From Wyeomyia smithii (lineage: Eukaryota; Arthropoda; Insecta; Diptera; Culicidae), in NCBI RefSeq assembly GCF_029784165.1, contig NC_073696.1:45277858-45341857 (forward strand): a stretch of 64,000 nt of DNA. Direction: 5' to 3'. The notes under the pieces are model-generated. The model did no database searches. It had not been told where the DNA came from and saw only the letters and a list, made by a program, of their open reading frames with translations. Each line of letters begins with the position of its first letter. The stretch's first letter is position 1. Positions 57,078 to 64,000 of this stretch are shown one piece after another. The position numbers and the translations under genes are program-made.

Positions 57078-58112
57078 TCAACATATGTTCAATAAATTAC
57101 CGAATTTTTTCCTGAACATGTTTCGTTTATTCCACCTTTCTTCTCTTACTTCTCTTTCAAATGTGAACAACCCTGCTTCATGAGCCCTCATATTAAAGGA
57201 GATCGCTTTAGAGACCAACCACAATGCAGCTTTTAACTGTTTTGACTTACTTGAATTTTTAAGTTGGAGAACGTGTTCAATATCTACAATCTCTATTTTA
57301 AATCTCGCACGAACGATGTGTCTGCACCAATCCCAAACTGTTTTTGCTTGATTACAACGTTTAATTCGATGGTCATTCGAGTCCGTCAAGCTACATTTTT
57401 CGCAAGAAGTTGAACTGACATGCCCGATACCATAGGCTTCCAGCTTTTCTTTGTTTGGAATTAAATCATTTACAAAGGCAAACAGATTTGCCCTGTCTTG
57501 AAAATTTATAAAATGTGAGTTTATATTTTCCCAAATATTCTCCCATTGGAGATCCATTTTTGTTTCAATTTTGGGGACATGACCATGTTTTTCCACAAAA
57601 TAACCATACAGAAGCTTAGTTGAATTTAATGTATAGTTCTCGTGCAAATGGAATCCTTCTGCTAACCATTCTCTAGCACTTCTGGTTAATTTCTGTGTAA
57701 AATTACAGTCTATCAAATATGTCTCATCAACTATGTTGCCATCAGGATCGAGGTTGTAGAAAATGTTTTTCAAAAAAAGAGCTTTCGATTTTGCCTCTGG
57801 GTCTACTAACTTGAGTCCACCTTTAAAATAATCTAGGTATAGTTGCTTTCTATCGGTTTTGAAAATAAATCCCTTCCAAATAAATTTTGCGCAAGCTGCT
57901 TTTATCTGGCCCAAGTGTGCATTCGATGGTGGCAGAACTTGCGCTATATACCATACTTTCGATAAAATGTATACATTTAAAATAATACAACGTTCAACAA
58001 TGTTCAACGGTCTAACATTCTGCTGTAGCATTGTAGCTTTGAGATTAGAGATAAGCCTATTATAATTGGTATTCACCATTGAACTCCAACTTGCTGGTAT
58101 TGAATCAGGAAA
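57078..58112 (-). mobile_element. L1/Tx1-like LINE 3' fragment with open frame
   Basis: An uninterrupted minus-strand frame of about 340 codons (ATG at 58079; open codons upstream to about 58112). It encodes the RT thumb and C-terminal region: ILSKVWYIAQVLPPS, CAKFIWKGFIFKTDRKQL and YFKGGLKLVDPEAKSKALFL. A CX2C..HX4C finger, CEKCSLTDSNDHRIKRC, follows, then a basic tail (FEREVREERWNKRNMFRKKF). The F-W-G and GGLKL blocks resemble L1/Tx1-type LINEs; the clade is inferred. RT palm and endonuclease are lost by 5' truncation, so the product cannot be active. The open frame suggests a recent insertion. Confidence 0.8.
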
Positions 58113-58665
58113 TTAAACTACTAAAATAAAACACACAGAATGGTGCGTGGCCCCTTGTTGGTTTGAACCGGACCAATTTTGAATAAGCTAGTTGTGTTTC
58201 TCCAAACATCCGGCTGAACAGAGAAAAAACCGAAAGTTTAATTAGGGTATATTAAATTAGTTTATTTTCAGCCTATTTGCCTATTTTGTTTTCTATTCCT
58301 TGTTTCTTTTCTGCACTCTTTTTGCTCAAAAACATTCAATTATTCTAGGCTTCATGCTTGGATTTTTCAATTTAAAAACAAGGAAACTAATTGTTTTATG
58401 TTTCAAAGCTATTCAATTTCAATTTCCATTCTGATTTTTGTGAGCATGCAGGAATTGTACACAGCTGTGGCCATGGAAGCCAAAAGGTTACCTTGCAACT
58501 GGCCAGATTACTGGCCATTTTCCAACTTTCAAGAAATAAAATTTTCAACTATCGTAGAACAAAATAAATTTGAAAAGTCTGCCCTCAAATTACTGAAAAA
58601 AGGCATAATCTGCATCAGAACGCAGACATATTAAAACATAAATACAGCATTCACGTGCTGCAAAT
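58113..58665. other. No supported gene
   Basis: AT-rich spacer. A frame at 58398-58634 has no recognisable domain. A GTGCGTGGCC repeat piece lies at 58143. Confidence 0.45.
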
Positions 58666-58825
58666 GGATAATTCTGGAGTATTTCGTGACAAGGTCGTAT
58701 GTCTGAACGTAAACAAAACGAGTGAGAGATGATTTGTGCTTGTGAAGTACAAGCGATATCACTTTCACTCGTTTTGTTTACGTTTAGACATACGACCTTA
58801 TCACAAAGTACTCCCGAATTATTCC
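58666..58825. mobile_element. 160-bp hairpin MITE
   Basis: GGATAATTCTGGAGTATTTCG and on through AAGGTCGTATGTCTGAACG and TAAACAAAACGAGTGAGAG on the left is matched by its reverse complement on the right (arms about 65 bp, loop about 30 bp). No clear target duplication was found, so the superfamily is open. Confidence 0.85.
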
Positions 58826-59107
58826 TAATTGTGTATGGTTTTGTTAAATTATCTAACACATTGGTGGTCTTAATAATAATATAGATACTGGCATTCATTT
58901 AATTTTTATCTAAAGAGAAGAGTATCTTGCACTAATCTAAAATTACATGAAAACTGGTTATGTTTCCTAATTATTTGGGCTCCCAAAGCGATTCTTGCCG
59001 TTTGGTAAAAACCATTACATTTTTGCATACTGTGGCTAGTTTTGGGCATGAGACTGCCCAGAAATTTCGCGTGCTTTATTTGTAAAATATGATTGTTGCA
59101 TTATATA

Positions 59108-59211
59108 GGGTATCGAACGTCTTCGTCAGTGGTTTTCTTCGGCAGGTTTTCTGCAGCAATCTTATGCAAAAGGGGGCCGAAGAAAACCACTGACGAAGAC
59201 ATTCGATACCC
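59108..59211. mobile_element. 104-bp hairpin MITE with TA duplication
   Basis: GGGTATCGAACGTCTTCGTC AGTGGTTTTCTTCGGC on the left is mirrored almost perfectly on the right (one mismatch noticed near the ACGTC/ATGTC position). Arms are about 36 bp, loop about 31 bp. TA flanks both ends (59106-59107, 59212-59213). Confidence 0.88.
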
Positions 59212-59213
59212 TA

Positions 59214-60328
59214 TGTAAAGGCTGCATGAAGAAAATAACCTATTTTTTCGGTAGTCTTATGGTGGCCGGGTGCTTGGAGATGTTATGAAAGATGTCTATG
59301 AAAGTTGTTTTTTTTTTGCACTGTAAAAAAACCTCTCAAACAGCACAAAATTATGTTTAAATCTCAATAAACTTTCTACGGATAGCAAGAGAAATGCCTT
59401 CTCTTCATAGATAAAAAAATATGGGGTCATCTCGTCCATGTCATACTACCGAGGGGGGTAAATTTTTCTCGACGATTAGTTTCTGTAGCATTTTGAAGAA
59501 CTTCCGGAGTGACAACACCGCTTGCGTCGATTCTAGCCTTAAAACGGAAACGTTGACGATGAAAAATCAGCTGTCAATGCGAACCATACTGCCTCGTCTT
59601 TGGTGACCCATACTACCCCAATCATTAATTTAGTTTGCGATTGTTTTATTCATGTTTATTTTACGTTTATTTATGCTAAAAAGCATATTATTTAGTGGAT
59701 CATGAGCGCAGAATGAATGTAATGAAGGTTTACTTCAAATTATATAGCGTACGACGAGAGAAAATGTTTATTTCGATAGAGTTAATCGCCTTAGTAAACC
59801 TAGCGAATAAATAATTTATTTATTAAAAATAATCAATATGCAAATATGAACTATATACACGGGACACATAGTCAAAATACGCTATGCATCATGCAAAATT
59901 GGGGTCATCATAGAAAAAGTCATTTCACGCTCAAGAACGGCACTTACCCATCTTGCCCCACCTTACCCTATAGTTTATTCTGAAACAAACAAAAAACCAG
60001 AATGTTTCATCCAGATCGGGTAACTTCGATACAACCTTCACATACTGATTCTAGCACAATTGAAATACAAATATTAATGCTAATACTGTCTACTTTTCAT
60101 CTGGTTTGTGTTCTACCTTAAACGATGGAGAAGTTGCCGTAGAGTCGCGATTTTGAGACCACACTTATAAATTTTAAGCTCTATTATTTAGCACTTAAAA
60201 GCCTCTCTTAGTTGAAGATATCTATCAGGCAATTCTATTCAAAATATTTTACCCACAACCTTCCGTAACTGTTGTTTTCCTCTTTATCGTTTAATTAAAT
60301 CCACCCTCTTCGTTAAATTCCATTTCAG
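59214..60328. other. Intron or upstream DNA before the first visible exon
   Basis: AT-rich. No other exon was recognised. It ends in a good 3' splice site: pyrimidine-rich CCACCCTCTTCG...TTCCATTTCAG at 60301-60328. Confidence 0.5.
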
Positions 60329-60548
60329 AGTCCATGGACAACTGTCGGTTTTAATCGTCCCCAAGCTGGGCCTTCTTCCAACGCTTCAAACTTCGGGCGG
60401 GAATGGACCGCAAGAATGGAACAAAGATGCGACCTCCGCTGGCAGCAGCAGCAACAGCATCGTCAACAACGCGCCGAAAACTGCCCGTCAAAACAAACGT
60501 CTCGTGCGTGATCCAACCGCCAGCGTCCGGCCTAAACGAGACAGAAAT
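60329..60548 (+). CDS. Coding exon of unrecognised Gln/Ser-rich protein (exon n)
   Basis: Acceptor CCATTTCAG ends at 60328 and donor AAT/GTAAGC begins at 60549. In the frame starting with GTC at 60330 all 73 codons are open (VHGQLSVLIVPKLGLLPTLQ ... SAGSSSNSIVNNAPKTARQN ... VRPKRDRN); the other two plus frames have stops. The exon ends between codons, and the next exon at 61333 starts in the same phase, which strongly supports joining. The first A (60329) would finish a codon from an upstream exon outside or undetected in the window. The product is low-complexity, basic near the end. Function unknown. Confidence 0.75.
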
Positions 60549-61332
60549 GTAAGCGTACAAAACACACTCACATACTGATTAAAAAAGCGTCTCACAGACG
60601 AAAACGTAGAGAATTAGTTCCAGCTACTCCTGCTTTAAATCTCGAGACCCCGTCTGTGTAGCGTTTTACTGTAGATGTTTCGACTTTAAGCATGCATACA
60701 ACATAGAAGAGAGTGTGGAGGAAAATTGAAATTTTAAGCTTACGTAGCTAAAGTCACTTTAAAACATCGCAGCTGCAGTGTTGGTTGCATAACACGTAGG
60801 CTTAAATTTCATTTAATCGTAACCTCTCCATTTTCGTCGCCACTGATAGAGCTTTCATAGCACAGTGCTTACCAGTGGCGAAGAAGTAGTTCAAAAGCTT
60901 TAGAAGCATGGGGGCACCTTAGAGCGCTCAGTAGATGTAGCGACTATCGGAACAAGTCACGGACACTAATTTTTCCTGTTTCTCTACCGTCTCGGCATCG
61001 TTTGCCGTTGTCGCTTGCAACGGACGGTGCATTTTCGTTTTCAGGAGCAAAGGCATGTGCACGCCCAGGGCGGAAAACACGATGCAGCCCACATTCGTGA
61101 GTATTCCAGAGCGTGAACACTGCTGGAAGGGATGGTATTCAACAGCGATGAGAAAGTTTGCTCGAAATAGGAAAAATCTTTTTATTGAATGAAACAACTT
61201 AATTAAAAAAGTTTCAACTTATTATAAAATTATTAATTTATGTGATAGAAAGCTAACAATGCTCGCTTGGTGAATACCAATCCTTAAGTAACATTCACGA
61301 AGAACGCGTTTAATTAATATAAATTCTCGCAG
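60549..61332 (+). other. Intron, 784 bp
   Basis: Bounded by GTAAGC at 60549 and ATTCTCGCAG at 61323-61332. Phase 0 on both sides. No nested gene is supported; the minus-strand frame at 60928-61197 has no recognisable domain. Confidence 0.7.
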
Positions 61333-62525
61333 GCCTCCGTGCATCGTCCCCGCCAGATTGGTACGGTAGCAGCCATTCGGCGGACCGGATCACAGTCAAA
61401 GGCGTATTCAATACATCACCAACAGCAACAGCAAAAATATGCCGGTACCGTGCACTGTCGTCCTGATGGTGCAACTTCCAGCGTCCTCGGAACCGGAAAG
61501 ATTGACTCTCTGAATGAGAACAATGCTGGAATATTTAATCAACCGGCTGCTGCAGTGCTGCCACTGCCTGTCCAAATACCTGATCCATATGCTAATTCAA
61601 CACCACTATATGGACGTCACCAGCTGTTGACTCACAAACTGCAGGTACAATCCCAACATCACCAGCAACAGCAGAATCTTGATACGTCCCTGTCACAAAA
61701 GGCTGATTATCTACAACAAAACATTTCAAAGCAGAGCACGAATCAAAGGTATTCGCTAGCAGGGACGAATCAAAGTAAAGTCAGTGCAGCGACTAGTCGC
61801 CTGCCAAAACAGCAGTTCTGCAAAATGTCGCCTAAATTGCTAAACGAAATTTACGAAAAGCACTTGTTGAGTCAGACGGTGTTTGATGGGTTCGAAACGG
61901 CGAACAAGCAGCTTCCAATGTTAGACGGAACTAACAGAGAAATCCGTCGAGTAGTCATGACGAAACCATCGGGATCGATGGGCCATCAGCAGCAACAGCA
62001 ACAGCAAAATCAGTCCAATAAATTGTCCAGAGGAGACAACAGCGACAATTTATACGAATTGATTCCAAGCAATTATCATATCTACGAAAAAATCGATTCC
62101 AGCGCCAAGCGAGCCTCCAGGGTGGAACAGTACGTAAGACCGCCGCCTCCACTCCAGCCTCGTCCAAAGTCACTCCCAGTGGAAACCAACCTATTTGCGA
62201 TTTCCAGCCAGCTAAAGCCTTCGACAATTCAAAATGTCCCTGCAAATTATAAGCGAAACATGAGCCTCGTTTCGCCCTACAGACTGTCTAGCTTGGACAC
62301 TCTGCGGACCACGAAAAGCCCTACCGACTCCGGTGCCAATGGTGGCGGGCTTTCCCCGATTGCGGAAAAACCCACCGGTGCCAGCGGATCGGCCATTCCC
62401 GTCTATGGTGGTGGCCTCAGTGCCAACGGTGGACCTGCTGCTCATAAATTACTCATTACTGCGGACAAGATCAACATCGCCCTGGAGACAGCGAAAGCAC
62501 TGGCGACGGCAGCATACATCGAAAG
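61333..62525 (+). CDS. Coding exon of the same gene (exon n+1), scaffold-like
   Basis: A 1193-base exon, open throughout (397 codons plus two bases), between TTCTCGCAG and GAAAG/GTGAGT. It begins ASVHRPRQIGTVAAIRR. Three Gln runs (about 61417, 61660 and 61990) and many Ser/Pro/Asn suggest disorder. Motifs: RPPPPLQPRPKSLP near 62138 (SH3-ligand-like PxxP with Arg), NLYELIPSNYHIYEKID near 62047-62097 (two YExI motifs resembling Src-family SH2 ligands), and a C-terminal stretch DKINIALETAKALATAAYIE that looks helical. The gene continues past 62525 with a phase-2 split codon. Codon use is clearly coding. Not recognised; a cytoplasmic signalling or cytoskeletal scaffold is a guess. Confidence 0.85.
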
Positions 62526-63019
62526 GTGAGTTCAGTTATTGCGTTTATTGCTTTTGTCATTTGGATTGAGTTGTGGGTCCGAATGTTCGAAGTTAGTTCA
62601 ACGAATGTAATATGGTTCATCCCATACGAAGTGACCACGAAAAAGCATGAACTTGGCATCGACCATCACGGATTTGGCTCAAAGTTGGGGAAATTATTCA
62701 TCTAGGTTCACTGTAAAAAAATCCCAATTTTGGTGTCGCTTGGAATACGCCCCGCTCTGTGGGACCCCACTCTTTGTTGCAAAGACAGGCATTTTTTGTT
62801 CAAAAACTCTTATTCCCTTTTCTTGCAATTTATAGACTTAAGACGTAAGCAGAATACTGATAGATGATTTTCAAAGAAAAAAAACCAACGAATTCAGAAA
62901 AAATATAATTTCTGACCTGAAGTGTTACCAGATAGATTATTTTTGTATTTGAAAACTAAATTTACATTTTTCGGCAAATTTTATTTTACATTACACGCAA
63001 AACTTTTCCTTATTACTTA
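62526..63019. other. Start of the following intron
   Basis: Begins with the 5' splice site GTGAGTTC. AT-rich, no second exon recognised. Confidence 0.6.
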
Positions 63020-63130
63020 AGAAGCAATAGCGCAAAATTGCCTTTTGGGTAACAAACCTATTACTTAAAAGGCAATAAAATTCTTCCCCAGTCGAGTAAC
63101 AACACATACTGTCATATATTTAGCACGTGT
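63020..63130 (+). repeat. Dispersed repeat, second copy of 36.45-kb unit
   Basis: AGCAATAGCGCAAAATTGCC, GTAACAAACCTATTACTTAAAAGGC and GTAACAACACATACTGTCAT align in order with 36445-36545. It lies in the intron after the large exon. Confidence 0.8.
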
Positions 63131-63257
63131 TACGGGAGAACGATTATCTAATAATGGTCGTTTCAACCACATGCAAATTTTTTTCTATCGCAAAATGCTC
63201 CCTTTCCATCTCAAGTAAAAAAAAAAAACACACACCGTCGCATATGTTGCACATGTT

Positions 63258-63405
63258 AGGCCTCTGCCAGGCTGAATGCCAACGCGAGCGATCGGGCGAG
63301 ATTCTTGCCGTCGGTAAATAAACAGCCGTAAGTAAAACTGTTCATAGACCTTCGGCAGAAATCTCGTCCCATCGCTCGTGTTGGCGTTCAACCTGGCAGA
63401 GGCCT
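63258..63405. mobile_element. 148-bp hairpin MITE
   Basis: AGGCCTCTGCCAGGCTGAATG and on through GCCAACGCGAGCGATCGGGCGAGATT on the left pairs with its near reverse complement at 63350-63405. Arms are about 53 bp with a handful of mismatches, loop about 42 bp. Flanks are TTA on the left and TTT on the right, so no certain duplication. Confidence 0.8.
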
Positions 63406-64000
63406 TTCAAGTTTCTTCTATCTCCAATTCATCCGGTGTGCGTGTATTAGTTCGCTCGTTGTATGCATACGGAGTAGCGAAAAAATATGACAAGAGCTGC
63501 CAAGCAGCATTTTCCCCGTCATAGAGTGAGCAAACGTTGATGATTTTAAAGACTTGAAATGCGCCTTAAAATGACATCACGATCTGTAAACTGCGTTAGA
63601 GAAAAACATTCGCTTTCTTGCAAGCTATCTACAGCACATAATCGTTGGTTCATGGAAACTTATTTGGACCTGTTTGAAAATACAAAACTTGTGCCCATCC
63701 AGAACAATATTCGCAACTTCGGCAACTCTGGTCAGACAGTATTACATATTTCCATTTCAAGTAAACACTGGGGGACGAAACGGAAGTGTTTCTAATTAGA
63801 CAATTGAGGTTGACGGTATAGATTCTGATTATGAATGGATGAAAGGGACAAAAATAAACCAGATTTTTGCATCAATACAAATGTAGCGAGTGAAGTCTTG
63901 CTAACACATGCAGTGCGGTGCTTGGCTGTATGTTCTCCTGCAGAAACACATACAAGCGTGTGGCCGTCATAATTTTTGTTACTTTTTAGTTGTTACTAAT
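63406..64000. other. No supported gene
   Basis: Probably intron of the gene upstream. The 78-codon frame at 63559-63795 starts with ATG but shows no recognisable domain and no splice pair. Nothing else supported. Confidence 0.4.

Overview
The window looks like AT-rich, repeat-laden DNA from a culicine mosquito, most likely Aedes. This is inferred from the mix seen: tRNA-derived SINEs (one Feilai-like), several clades of non-LTR retrotransposons (I/Loner-like with RNase H, R1-like, RTE-like, L1-like), a DD37D mariner-type element, many foldback MITEs, and a spliced protein gene split by introns. No rRNA, CRISPR array, bacterial operon or free-standing tRNA gene was seen.

Layout. 1-2.5 kb: unassigned DNA, then a decayed LINE fragment. 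3.9-5.5 kb: a foldback element hit by a SINE. 5.7-7.7 kb: an RTE-like LINE on the minus strand, interrupted by a 428-bp MITE with 3-bp TTA target duplications. 7.8-10.5 kb: dispersed mosquito repeats. 12.7-15.1 kb: a tandem repeat array split by a Feilai-like SINE with a 13-bp target duplication. 17.4-21.6 kb: several inverted-repeat DNA elements, including a 1.1-kb foldback element and a 747-bp element flanked by TTAA. 23.3-24.8 kb: R1-like and CR1/Jockey-like LINE remnants. 25-36 kb: mostly single-copy-looking non-coding DNA. 36.4-39 kb: MITEs and repeats.

40.1-46.4 kb is the best-resolved structure, a nested set of insertions. An old dispersed repeat (an uninterrupted copy lies at 10.3-10.5 kb) was entered by a hAT-type inverted-repeat element with an 8-bp target duplication. 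Inside that element lies a 14-bp-duplicated, nearly full-length I/Loner-type LINE of about 5.9 kb. It has an Inr+DPE promoter, an intact ORF1, and an ORF2 (endonuclease, RT, RNase H) broken only by one stop and one frameshift. A second nest lies at 54.8-56.1 kb: a repeat was hit by a mariner-type element with DD37D catalytic spacing and no DNA-binding half, itself hit by a 288-bp hAT MITE.

56-59 kb holds an L1-like LINE 3' end and two hairpin MITEs. The only convincing host gene is on the plus strand at 60.3-62.5 kb and continues beyond both visible exons. Its two in-phase exons encode a Gln/Ser/Pro-rich, probably disordered protein with SH3- and SH2-ligand-like motifs; it was not recognised. 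The rest of the window is probably intronic or intergenic DNA around it.
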